A stretch of 64,000 nt of DNA from JACKIP01 sp963710165 (GTDB lineage Bacteria > Pseudomonadota > Alphaproteobacteria > Micavibrionales > Micavibrionaceae): NCBI GenBank assembly GCA_963710165.1, contig CAVPYZ010000004.1, forward strand, positions 558,001 to 622,000. The letters are read 5' to 3'. Shown here piece after piece: positions 52,091 through 60,884 of this stretch. Under the pieces are notes generated by a model, which was not told the origin of the DNA, did not search any database, and saw only the letters and a program-made list of their open reading frames with translations. Each line of letters starts with the position of its first letter. Positions within the stretch are counted from its first letter, which is position 1. The position numbers and the translations under genes were made by a program.

Positions 52091-52330
52091 ATGTTCTGGA
52101 AGAAAAAGCCCGCCAAATCCGAAAAACCCTCCCGCGAAGAAATTATGGCGGAGTTAAAAGAGAACTCTCGTAAAGCCGCAGAAGCGATTGGTGAAGATAC
52201 GCTGGATAAAGTGCGCGCCCAAATGGCGCAGAAGGAAAATAATCCGTTCGAAAAAGCGTTGAAGCAAGTTAAGGCGTTAGATCAAGAACGCATCGCGGAT
52301 AATATTCGCGCCACATACCGTGATGAATAA
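52091..52330 (+). CDS. Small basic/acidic hypothetical protein
   Basis: A 79-residue, highly charged protein (MFWKKKPAKSEKPSREEIMA start) predicted to be almost entirely helical, with no membrane segment. Similar short charged proteins are common in alphaproteobacteria but have no assigned role. It ends 50 bases before the acyl-CoA dehydrogenase gene and is in the same orientation. A palindrome or promoter was not detected in front of it. Confidence 0.6.
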   Translation: MFWKKKPAKSEKPSREEIMAELKENSRKAAEAIGEDTLDKVRAQMAQKENNPFEKALKQVKALDQERIADNIRATYRDE

Positions 52331-52380
52331 AAAATTTACTAATTTGCTCTATATTATTAAGAAACGATAAGGAAACCTGA

Positions 52381-54186
52381 ATGCCCATCTATAACGCCCC
52401 GATTGATGATATAAAATTTGTTTTGCATGACGTGTTAAAAGCGGAGGAACATCTATCCGCTATTCCGGCTTATGAAGAAACCGCCTCGGCCGAGTTAATT
52501 GACCAGATTTTAGAGGAGGGCGCAAAGCTGTGTCAGGATGTTTTGTTTCCTATTAATATGAGCGGTGACCATGAAGGTTGCAAGTATGAAAACGGCATTG
52601 TCCATACGCCATCAGGTTTTAAAGAGGCATATGACCTCTTCTCGCAAGGCGGTTGGTGCGGTGTGTCGGCAGACCCCGAATATGGCGGCATGGGGCTGCC
52701 CGCGCTTGTTAATACAGTCATGCAAGAGATGATTTGTTCTGCAAATATGTCATTTGGCATGTATCCGGGTTTGTCACAAGGCGCGTATGAAGCGTTGCAT
52801 CATTTCGGAACAGATCAACAAAAAGAAACCTATCTGCCTAAACTGGTCGAGGGCACCTGGTCGGGTACGATGAATTTGACAGAGCCGCATTGCGGAACGG
52901 ATTTAGGCCTGATTAAGACCAAGGCTGAAAACCTTGATAAAGAAGATGATAGTTACGAGATTACAGGGCAGAAAATCTACATTTCCGCAGGGGAACACGA
53001 TTTAACTGAGAACATCGTTCATCTTGTTCTGGCACGTTTGCCAAATGCGCCGGAGGGGGTAAAGGGTATTTCACTTTTTGTCGTGCCAAAATTTTTACCA
53101 AATGAAGATGGTTCGGTCGGGCCGCGTAATAGCGGCGTGACGTGCGCGTCTATTGAAAAGAAAATGGGAATTCACGCCAATGCCACATGCGTCATGGTTT
53201 ATGAAGGCGCAAAAGGCTGGTTGGTAGGTGAGCCGCATAAGGGGCTGAAAGCCATGTTCACCATGATGAATGCTGCGCGTTTGGGTGTTGCGATGCAGGG
53301 TTTGGGCATTGGTGAAGTGGCGTATCAGAACGGTGTTGCCTATGCCAAAGATCGGTTACAAATGCGAAGCCTCAGCGGCGCAAAAGCTCCTGAAAAACCT
53401 GCAGACCCTATTATTGTTCATCCCGATGTGCGTCGTATGTTATTAAAAGGCAAAGCCTTTAATGAAGGCGCCCGCGCGCTGTCTTACTGGGCGGGTATGA
53501 TGCTGGACATTTCAGAAAAACATGAAGATCCCGACGTTAAACAAGATGCAGAAGATTTGGTCGCGTTAGTGACGCCTATTCTGAAAGGCTATTTGACTGA
53601 TATGGGGTTTGAAATCGCGAGTGAATCGGTACAGGTTCACGGCGGCGCAGGCTTTATTCAGGAATACGGCGTGGAACAATATGTGCGCGATGCGCGAATT
53701 GCCATGATTTATGAAGGTACAAACGGTATTCAGGCGCTTGATTTGGTCGGTCGTAAAATGGCAAAAAGTTTTGGGCGTTTGCTGCGTCAGTTTTTCCATC
53801 CCGTGATGGAATTTATTGAGGAAAATCAGGCGAATGAAAAATTACAAGATATGATCTTTCCACTTGCCAAGTCATTCGCAAAACTTCAACAATCCTCCGC
53901 TATGATCGCGCAAAAGGGACTTAAAAACCCCGAAGAAGCGGGTGCAGCCTCAAGCGATTACCTACGTCAATTCGCGCTTGTCTCACTTGCCTATATGTGG
54001 GCAAAAATGGTCAAGGTGGCGCATGAGAAAATAGAAAGCGGTGAGGGCGATCAAGCTTTCTATGAAGAGAAAATCCAAACCGCGCAATTCTTTATGACCC
54101 GCATGCTCCCCGAAGCCGATGCCAGATTTAAAATGATTCTGGCGGGGGCAGAGCCGTTGATGCAAATGTCTGCTGATAGGTTTTAG
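52381..54186 (+). CDS. Acyl-CoA dehydrogenase family protein
   Basis: A 601-residue FAD-dependent acyl-CoA dehydrogenase with the long C-terminal extension of the DmdC/FadE5-like branch. Motifs are GTMNLTEPHCGTDLGLIKT (FAD-binding), SAGEHDL, MNAARLGVAMQGLGIGEVAY, and the AMIYEGTNGIQALDLVGRKM segment containing the catalytic Glu. It introduces a double bond into an acyl-CoA; substrate may be a fatty acyl-CoA or 3-methylmercaptopropionyl-CoA. It has its own ribosome binding site and a stop 14 bases before the next gene. Confidence 0.92.
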   Translation: MPIYNAPIDDIKFVLHDVLKAEEHLSAIPAYEETASAELIDQILEEGAKLCQDVLFPINMSGDHEGCKYENGIVHTPSGFKEAYDLFSQGGWCGVSADPEYGGMGLPALVNTVMQEMICSANMSFGMYPGLSQGAYEALHHFGTDQQKETYLPKLVEGTWSGTMNLTEPHCGTDLGLIKTKAENLDKEDDSYEITGQKIYISAGEHDLTENIVHLVLARLPNAPEGVKGISLFVVPKFLPNEDGSVGPRNSGVTCASIEKKMGIHANATCVMVYEGAKGWLVGEPHKGLKAMFTMMNAARLGVAMQGLGIGEVAYQNGVAYAKDRLQMRSLSGAKAPEKPADPIIVHPDVRRMLLKGKAFNEGARALSYWAGMMLDISEKHEDPDVKQDAEDLVALVTPILKGYLTDMGFEIASESVQVHGGAGFIQEYGVEQYVRDARIAMIYEGTNGIQALDLVGRKMAKSFGRLLRQFFHPVMEFIEENQANEKLQDMIFPLAKSFAKLQQSSAMIAQKGLKNPEEAGAASSDYLRQFALVSLAYMWAKMVKVAHEKIESGEGDQAFYEEKIQTAQFFMTRMLPEADARFKMILAGAEPLMQMSADRF

Positions 54187-54200
54187 GCAAAAGTAAATAC

Positions 54201-54905
54201 GTGCCTCCAAAGTCAAAATTCTCGAAAGCGCGGCCGCAGGTTCTAAAAAACTATGCACCGCCACAAACGCCTTTGCATATTCTTTATCATGACGATGATC
54301 TTCTTGTCTTATCAAAACCGAGCGGTCTATTAAGTGTTCCGGGGCGTGAGGCGCATTTGAATGATAGCTTGCAAATGCGCGTATTGAGAGAATATCCCGA
54401 AGCGTTACTGGTACATCGTCTTGATCGTGGAACGTCCGGTGTATTTATTATGGCGATGAATAAGAATGCACAGCGTAATCTCGGGCTGCAATTCGAGCGC
54501 CGTAAAACAGAAAAAACCTATATCGCATGCGTCTGGGGACGTCCGAAAGAGGATGAGGGATTTATTGATCTGCCTCTACGATGTGATTGGGAACGGCGCC
54601 CGATACAAATGGTGTGCCATGAACATGGAAAGCCCTCCCAGACAAAGTGGCGTGTATTGAATACAGAGGCTGATAATCACGACAATATTATCTCGCGTCT
54701 GGAATTGAAACCGATTACGGGGCGCTCGCACCAGTTACGTGTACATCTTTCTGAAATAGGATACCCCATTTTAGGCGATTCATTTTATGCACATGAAACA
54801 GCTTTTAAGCTAGCGGATAGATTGCAACTACATGCTGAAAGTTTGACTGTGTATCACCCGAATAGCGGTGAGCCAATTACTTTTAAAGATGACGTACCCT
54901 TCTAA
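54201..54905 (+). CDS. rluA: Pseudouridine synthase, RluA family
   Basis: A 234-residue RluA-type enzyme that makes pseudouridine in rRNA or tRNA. The catalytic aspartate is in VHRLDRGTSGVFIMA (about residue 75), with the preceding DDDLLVLSKPSGLLSVPGR and the later PITGRSHQLRVHLSEIGYPI motifs. The GTG at 54201 is used as start; an N-terminal basic extension follows. The most likely target is 23S U746 / tRNA U32, inferred from size. It ends at a terminator. Confidence 0.88.
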   Translation: MPPKSKFSKARPQVLKNYAPPQTPLHILYHDDDLLVLSKPSGLLSVPGREAHLNDSLQMRVLREYPEALLVHRLDRGTSGVFIMAMNKNAQRNLGLQFERRKTEKTYIACVWGRPKEDEGFIDLPLRCDWERRPIQMVCHEHGKPSQTKWRVLNTEADNHDNIISRLELKPITGRSHQLRVHLSEIGYPILGDSFYAHETAFKLADRLQLHAESLTVYHPNSGEPITFKDDVPF

Positions 54906-54906
54906 T

Positions 54907-54935
54907 AAAAAACACCCTGGGAAGGGTGTTTTAAA
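54907..54935 (+). terminator. Intrinsic terminator after RluA-type gene
   Basis: Arms AACACCCT / AGGGTGTT around GGGA, preceded by A-rich and followed by TTTT, directly after the stop. The convergent gene on the other strand ends at 54954, so it may serve both sides. Confidence 0.85.
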
Positions 54936-54953
54936 AATAATTATAAGGAAAGT

Positions 54954-55505
54954 TTAAGCAGATTTTTTCTTAAAGAACCCAAAAACACTACTGCCTTTAT
55001 CGTCTTCTTCGGCTTGTTTATTCTGGTTTTCACCTTTCAGGCGTTTCATTTTTGCTTCCAGAATTTGTTTACGACGGGCTTCTTCTTTCTTATCGCGATC
55101 ATCAAGCTTTTCTTTATATTCTTCAGCTTGTTTTTGCGTATATTCGGTCGTTAGAAGAACCTGATGCGCTTGTTTTTGCCATTGATCACGCTGTCCGCGC
55201 ATATCGCTTAGCTGTGTCTCAAGGCTTTGGATTTGATCTTCCAGCATTTTAACACGCATTTTCATACGCTCTGTTTCGATCATATCCGCCGCTTTTTTCA
55301 GCTCGGCTTCAACATTAGCGTTCACTTTGGTTTCTTCTTGTTGTGGAACAAGGCCAAATACACGCTCCAGCTCGGACACATCTATGACATTACGGCCGTT
55401 CATATCTTTTTCAAAAGATATTTTACCGTTTTTCATTGCACGTTGAATGGTGGATTTAGATTTTCCAACCAACTCCGCTGCGCGTTGCGCTCCTACTTTC
55501 GCCAT
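54954..55505 (-). CDS. HTH and coiled-coil protein (plasmid-partition-like architecture)
   Basis: A 183-residue protein with an N-terminal helix-turn-helix (QRAAELVGKSKSTIQRAMKN, then GKISFEKDMNGRNVIDVSEL) of the excisionase/MerR-like type, a long coiled coil (about residues 65-165), and a C-terminal basic tail ending GFFKKKSA. This arrangement is seen in KfrA-like plasmid proteins and in DNA-binding proteins next to plasmid replicases. A host nucleoid or regulatory role is equally possible. No replicase or partition gene is near, and the neighbour on the same strand is the SapC gene. Confidence 0.75.
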   Translation of the reverse strand: MAKVGAQRAAELVGKSKSTIQRAMKNGKISFEKDMNGRNVIDVSELERVFGLVPQQEETKVNANVEAELKKAADMIETERMKMRVKMLEDQIQSLETQLSDMRGQRDQWQKQAHQVLLTTEYTQKQAEEYKEKLDDRDKKEEARRKQILEAKMKRLKGENQNKQAEEDDKGSSVFGFFKKKSA

Positions 55506-55557
55506 AATTTGCTCCTTACATATATATTTGTGTGAACCCTGTATCCACTAATCTCGC

Positions 55558-56334
55558 TTATGCAGCTTTTTTCTGATCAATTTCTTTTAGAAGAAGTGTC
55601 AAACGTTGCCACTGCGCGCCAGAGAATAGATGCGCATACATAAATGGTAACCAGCCTTTTTTATGTAGCTCGACAACTTTATCATCTGACAATTCTGAAA
55701 GTTTTTTCTCGTCGATAATTTTAAAGCCTGAAAAATTAATACGTGTTTTTTCACCGGCATTAATTTGCGCTTCTCTCTCAACCAGCATATCTGCTTCAAT
55801 CAGCCATTTGCTGAATTCAAGCGTCTGTTTTGCCGCGGCGTGGTATGATTTGCAAAACTCAAGCGCATTATTGGCCAGTTGTGACGGTTTGCCGTCATCA
55901 CCAAAAAACTTCTGTTCGCCGTCTTTCTCTGTAATATCATCGTTCATATCAATACAAAGTGACAATTGCTCATTATCCGGCATTTCAGAGAAGATGAAAG
56001 GATAGCGACGAATATAAGCGGGGATGTAGTGTGCTTCGGCGTTCCAAGAACCGTCTTTATTTAAAAACAAGTTTTCATCATTACGAACACCCAAAATGGC
56101 GACTGGTGTTGCATTATTATCGGGGCTGAAAGCGATCGGATAATAATGACAGATTTGTGGCATTTCGATCAAATTAATCGGAATTGCGTTAATGCCTTTG
56201 GTAAAATTCAAACCAAAATTCTTTTTAAGCGCCAAGTCCGTATGCTTTTTCGCATCAAGCGGTACCGGATTTGTATAAAATAACGGTAGGGCACTGTCTG
56301 TCTTTTGTTCTTTAATATCTTTACCTTTGCTCAT
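55558..56334 (-). CDS. SapC family protein
   Basis: A 258-residue SapC homologue. The opening PLFYTNPVPLDAKKHTDLAL and the core IPINLIEMPQICHYYPIAF, AILGVRNDENLFLNKDGSW and YIPAYIRRYPFIFSE are typical. SapC was named in Campylobacter S-layer clusters, but most copies are in organisms without that S-layer and the function is unknown. It is 52 bases upstream of the HTH/coiled-coil gene on the same strand, so the two may form one unit. Confidence 0.88.
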   Translation of the reverse strand: MSKGKDIKEQKTDSALPLFYTNPVPLDAKKHTDLALKKNFGLNFTKGINAIPINLIEMPQICHYYPIAFSPDNNATPVAILGVRNDENLFLNKDGSWNAEAHYIPAYIRRYPFIFSEMPDNEQLSLCIDMNDDITEKDGEQKFFGDDGKPSQLANNALEFCKSYHAAAKQTLEFSKWLIEADMLVEREAQINAGEKTRINFSGFKIIDEKKLSELSDDKVVELHKKGWLPFMYAHLFSGAQWQRLTLLLKEIDQKKAA

Positions 56335-56516
56335 AATTCTCTCTTACTTTTAAAATTATTTTTGGAAACTATCCATAACTAAGCAGAGTTCATTTTTAAA
56401 AGCAAACCTTTTATCTGGCTTTTTATCGTTCTTTCCACATCTTTTTCCTTTTATTTTACTTATAAAAAAGATATGTTCACCGCAGTTTTTACTCTACAGG
56501 CTTTAAGGAGATATAT

Positions 56517-57864
56517 ATGCATATTGGAGTGATCGGAACAGGATACGTTGGATTGGTGTCAGGAACTTGCTTTGCCGAGTTTGGAATTGACGTGACGTGT
56601 GTTGATATTGATGAAGGAAAAATTGACAGACTGCGCAAGGGGGAGATCCCTATATATGAGCCTGGTCTGGAAGATCTGGTTGAAAAGCATATTAAATCCA
56701 AACGTTTGTCTTTCACGACAGAGCTATCGGACACTGTCAAAAATTCTGATGCTATCTTTATTGCCGTTGGTACGCCCACCAGAAAAGATAATGGTCAGGC
56801 TGATCTGACATATGTATATGACGCGGCGCGCGATATTGCGCGAAATCTTGAGGGATATACTCTCATCGTCACTAAATCCACTGTGCCTGTGGGTACGGCG
56901 AGGGAAATTGCACGTGTTGTGCGTGAAGAAAATCCTGACGCCGAATTCGATGTGGCATCTAATCCTGAATTTTTACGTGAAGGGGCGGCGGTCAATGACT
57001 TCTTGCATCCTGATCGTGTTTTGATCGGGTGTGATACAGACCGTGCGCGTGAAATTATGGAGGATTTATATCGTCCGCTATATCTCAGCGACACGCCGAT
57101 CGTCTTTACAACGCCTGAAACAGCTGAAATTACGAAATATGCCGCAAATGCGTTTTTGGCGATGAAAATTACATTCATTAATGAAATTGCCAATTTATGT
57201 GAGAAAACAAATGCAGATGTGAGCGATGTGGCGCGTGTTATTGGTATGGACTCGCGTATCGGCGCAAAATTCTTGAATGCAGGTCCCGGTTACGGCGGAT
57301 CATGCTTTCCAAAAGATACTTTAGCATTTGCCCAAATCGGACAAATGTATGGAACGCCACAAAGTATTATCGAGCAAGTAATCGAAGTGAATGACGCACG
57401 CCAAAAAGATATGGCAGATCGTATTATTGCTGCGTGTGGTGGCAGTGTTAAAGGTAAGCGTATCGGTATTTTGGGGGTTGCATTCAAGCCAAATACTGAT
57501 GATGTGCGTGATGCCCCAAGCCTTGTGATTATCCCCAAACTTCAACTAGAAGGGGCACATGTTGCGGCATTTGATCCCGTTGCAATGAAGGAAGCGGATA
57601 AAAAGCTGGAAGGTGTTGAGTGGTGTAAAGACTTCTTATGAGGTTGCGAAGGATGTAGACGCCTTGGTTATCCTTACTGAGTGGAACGAGTTTCGCAGTC
57701 TAGATATTGCACGTTTGGAAGAATTAATGGCGACAAAACTTATTCTGGATTTCCGCAATATTTATGATGCCAATGATATGTCTGATGCAGGTTTCCGCTA
57801 CATTTCTATTGGTAAGCCAGAGATTGAACCAAAAACACAATTAAAGAATGTGAAAACAGCCTAA
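56517..57864 (+). CDS. ugd: UDP-glucose 6-dehydrogenase (one-base frameshift)
   Basis: Oxidises UDP-glucose to UDP-glucuronate with NAD for envelope polysaccharides. It begins MHIGVIGTGYVGLVSGTCFA and has the catalytic motif NAGPGYGGSCFPKDTLAFA with the active-site Cys, and LGVAFKPNTDDVRDAPS. The frame stops at 57641 just after EGVEWCKD; removing one T at about 57632-57635 restores SYEVAKDVDALVILTEWNEF and runs to the stop at 57864, giving the usual length of about 449 residues. So a single-base insertion is likely, in this strain or in the sequence. Good ribosome binding site (AAGGAG). ispE begins two bases after the restored stop. Confidence 0.92.
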
Positions 57865-57865
57865 A

Positions 57866-58720
57866 TTGGTTTTAGTTGTCGAAAAAGCCAAAGCCAAGCT
57901 TAATTTATTTTTACACATTACTGGGAAGCGGCAGGATGGTTATCATAAACTTGAGTCATTGGTAACCTTCTGCGACTTTCATGATCTTATTACGATCAAA
58001 CCTGCAGAAGAGTTTATATTTTCATGCGACGGACCTTTTTCATCACATATTGATGTTAAAAATAACTTGTGCATTTCCGCAGCAAAATTAATGTCATCCG
58101 AATATGTTCAGCCATTAAACGCCCATATTCATTTAGAAAAAAATATTCCGGTTGCTGCCGGTTTAGGGGGCGGGTCATCCGATGCTGCGGCAGTTATCAG
58201 GGCATTAAAAACATTCTGGAAGATTAAATCGATTGATAATTTGTCAAAAGAATTTTTATCTTTGGGAGCGGATGTTCCTGTTTGCCTAAAACAAGAAAGT
58301 GTTATGATGAGAGGGATTGGTGAGAATATCAGCCCTGTTACGATCCCCAATTTTTATATGGTTTTAGTCAATCCGATAAAGGCGTGTCCTACTAAAAATG
58401 TATTTGCAGGGTTTGATTTGGATTTTTCGAAACCAATGAATATTGATAATGTTCAATCATCCTATATAGATTTTGTAACGTTTTTAAAATCTACTAATAA
58501 TCAACTTGAACCTGCAGCAATAAAAAATATTCCAGAAATAAAAGTTATTCAGGATGAAATTCTGCAGCAAAAAGAATGCGGTTTTGTTCAGATGAGTGGT
58601 TCTGGCGCTACGTGTTTTGGTCTATTTCAAAATAAAAAAGATGCAGAAAAAGCTGTTCAAAATTTAAGCGTTATCTTTCCTCATTACTGGATAGTGGCAA
58701 CTAAAACATCACTCGCCTGA
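57866..58720 (+). CDS. ispE: 4-diphosphocytidyl-2-C-methyl-D-erythritol kinase
   Basis: A GHMP kinase of the non-mevalonate isoprenoid pathway. It begins VEKAKAKLNLFLHITGKRQD, has the ATP-binding loop PVAAGLGGGSSDAAA (about residue 95) and the C-terminal motif QMSGSGATCFGLF. Length 284 is normal. The start is probably the TTG at 57866, one base after the ugd stop, which is unusual but agrees with the family N-terminus. The 3' end overlaps the convergent PodJ-like gene by 12 bases. Confidence 0.94.
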   Translation: MVLVVEKAKAKLNLFLHITGKRQDGYHKLESLVTFCDFHDLITIKPAEEFIFSCDGPFSSHIDVKNNLCISAAKLMSSEYVQPLNAHIHLEKNIPVAAGLGGGSSDAAAVIRALKTFWKIKSIDNLSKEFLSLGADVPVCLKQESVMMRGIGENISPVTIPNFYMVLVNPIKACPTKNVFAGFDLDFSKPMNIDNVQSSYIDFVTFLKSTNNQLEPAAIKNIPEIKVIQDEILQQKECGFVQMSGSGATCFGLFQNKKDAEKAVQNLSVIFPHYWIVATKTSLA

Positions 58721-60757
58721 GCCTAGCTCAACAAAAGATGTATTGCGGAGTGTTTTTGTCATCATATGTACCAAAAGATCTTCGGATGCCTGTCCATTAA
58801 CAGCCATTTCATGACGTTTCTGATAAAGGCGTATGGCATCTTCGGTCAAAGGACCATAAGAGCCATCGGCAGGGCCAGGATATAACCCAAATGCCATTAA
58901 TTGATTCTGTATTTGAGAAATAATCTGATTGGAATTTTCAAAAGAACTTATATTTTTCGTTGCACTTAATTGACTTTGTTTATCAATTTGCGGCGTTTTG
59001 ATTTTTTCAACGATAGCATCAATTTCCCTAGCACTGATATTAAGTGTTTTTGCAAGTTGATCAATCGCGTTTTTAGCGTCAGGATTTCCTAGATCAGAAG
59101 CTGTTTTGTACCATAGAATAGCTTCTTGCGGTTGCGCCGTTCCGGTTAACCCGTTTTCATAAATTAAACCCAAATTAAATGCGGCTTCCGGCACACCTGT
59201 TGCTGCGGCAGATTGAAAGTATTGTGCAGCAAGTGACGGATCATATTGTACGCCAATGCCTTCAATATAGGCTATTCCCAAATTATATTGCGCCTCGCCG
59301 TGACCTAATGCTGCGGCTTGCTGGTACCAGTCAATTGCTTTCTCTAAATCCTGATCAACGCCTAAACCTTGATGGTAAAGAACGCCAAGATTGTAACGGG
59401 CATTTGCAATGCCTTGGTTGGATGCCTTTTCAAACCAGTAAGCGGCGCGTTCAAAATTTTGCGGCACATTATCACGGCCAGCTGTATAGATTACTGCCAA
59501 ATCATGCTGCGCTTCTGCATTTCCTTTAAAAGCTTCTGCTTCTGCGCTTTTCAAATTATCAGGTAAATCTTTATCTGAAACAAAAACGCTCGGTGTGGCT
59601 GATGTATTTTTTGTAACTGTTATACTTTGCTGCGCTTCCTGTACAGGTTGCGACTCTTCAATTACAATTGTCTGATCAGGTTCTGCAAAGGTATTGGTAC
59701 TTGGTTCAATATTATTTAATGCTGCAGCAATTTCTTCCTGATCTCTATTATTAAAAGTACGTATAGAGGGTATATTTTGATTAAAATCAAACGTTCCTGC
59801 GGGTTCATATCTATTGGTCGTTGCCGCCTGATATGAAGTTGAAGCTTGTGGTGGTTGTGTAGTTGTCACACTCGCAGGCGCTTGTGCAACGCTTTCTTCA
59901 AAACGTACAATTTCTCTATCTTGTGGTTGTGAATTAATATTTTTGCTTATAAACCATCCTGCTGTTCCTGCTATAATGGCAAAGGCGGCAACTGTTATCG
60001 CCTGTTTTGTAAAGCTGTTATTGGCTTGTGATTGAGGCGGAATGAAAGCGGCGTGATCTTTTTGGATTTCTTTTTCCTCAGTCTCAAAAATCGGATCATG
60101 CTGTTTTGTTTCATGGAAAAGCGGAATTGACGGCGCGTCGGTTTGTGACACAACGCCATGATCGCTTAATAACACAAGTGCCTTGGATGCTAGTGCGTGT
60201 CTGGTCGCATCAATACTTTCTTCGAGTAGAGAAATTTTGCGGTTTAGTCTTTGTTTATCCTGCACAACCTTATCTATGCGCCGCGTCATACGTGTCTGCA
60301 TCGCCATAGATTCATCAATACGCTCAATCAGGCGCGCTGTTTGGAGGTCGGATTCTTCCAAACGCTCAATCATCTCACGTCTGATATCTTCTTGATCTTC
60401 GGCATTGCTTTCTTTGGCGATGCGTTCAATCTCATCTATGCGTTCGGATAGTGGCGCTTCATTTAATTCCGTGCGGCTGAGGCGATTTTCAAGAGAGATA
60501 AATGTTTTCTCTGTCGAGGTTGAGCGATCCTCAATCGCGCCTAAAATTTTTGTCTGGTCGCCAATGGCTTCCCACAACTCTGACCGTTCTTTATCAATGT
60601 CGGTTAAACGATTGCGTACTTGCTCAAGCAATTTAATGATTTGAGATTGCTGCTGGTTGTTATTATTGCTGGTATTGCTGATTTGTTGTGCGGAACTTGG
60701 GCGCTTATAGAGCATGGCTCTTTCGGCTGCACCGCGATCATCCTGTAACTTTGACAT
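58709..60757 (-). CDS. PodJ-like polarity/localisation protein with Sel1 repeats
   Basis: A 682-residue bitopic membrane protein. Order: cytoplasmic N-terminal coiled coil (about residues 35-190), a low-complexity linker, one membrane segment near residues 250-270 (AITVAAFAIIAGTAGWFI), a Thr/Gln-rich periplasmic linker, four Sel1 repeats (about 405-545, e.g. ARYNLGVLYHQGLGVDQD and AQYNLGIAYIEGIGVQYD), and a C-terminal peptidoglycan-binding domain (LMAFGLYPGPADGSYGPLTE, about 625-670). This is the layout of Caulobacter PodJ, a polar organiser, though here the coiled coil is shorter. Whether it marks a pole is inferred. It is convergent with ispE. Confidence 0.82.
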   Translation of the reverse strand: MSKLQDDRGAAERAMLYKRPSSAQQISNTSNNNNQQQSQIIKLLEQVRNRLTDIDKERSELWEAIGDQTKILGAIEDRSTSTEKTFISLENRLSRTELNEAPLSERIDEIERIAKESNAEDQEDIRREMIERLEESDLQTARLIERIDESMAMQTRMTRRIDKVVQDKQRLNRKISLLEESIDATRHALASKALVLLSDHGVVSQTDAPSIPLFHETKQHDPIFETEEKEIQKDHAAFIPPQSQANNSFTKQAITVAAFAIIAGTAGWFISKNINSQPQDREIVRFEESVAQAPASVTTTQPPQASTSYQAATTNRYEPAGTFDFNQNIPSIRTFNNRDQEEIAAALNNIEPSTNTFAEPDQTIVIEESQPVQEAQQSITVTKNTSATPSVFVSDKDLPDNLKSAEAEAFKGNAEAQHDLAVIYTAGRDNVPQNFERAAYWFEKASNQGIANARYNLGVLYHQGLGVDQDLEKAIDWYQQAAALGHGEAQYNLGIAYIEGIGVQYDPSLAAQYFQSAAATGVPEAAFNLGLIYENGLTGTAQPQEAILWYKTASDLGNPDAKNAIDQLAKTLNISAREIDAIVEKIKTPQIDKQSQLSATKNISSFENSNQIISQIQNQLMAFGLYPGPADGSYGPLTEDAIRLYQKRHEMAVNGQASEDLLVHMMTKTLRNTSFVELGSGE

Positions 60758-60884
60758 CTTTATAACCCTGACATTTATAGATGCTTAAGCTTATCTGGAT
60801 TATGACAGATCAGCCAAGGTCTTTTTATAAGTTTTCCACAGGCGCTTTCTATAGTAATATTTGCAATCTTAAAAAGGTATCTGC

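Noticed and set aside
60831..60840. A DnaA-box-like TTTTCCACA
   Set aside because: A single match with no cluster, no AT-rich unwinding region and no dnaA or dnaN nearby, so no origin is called.
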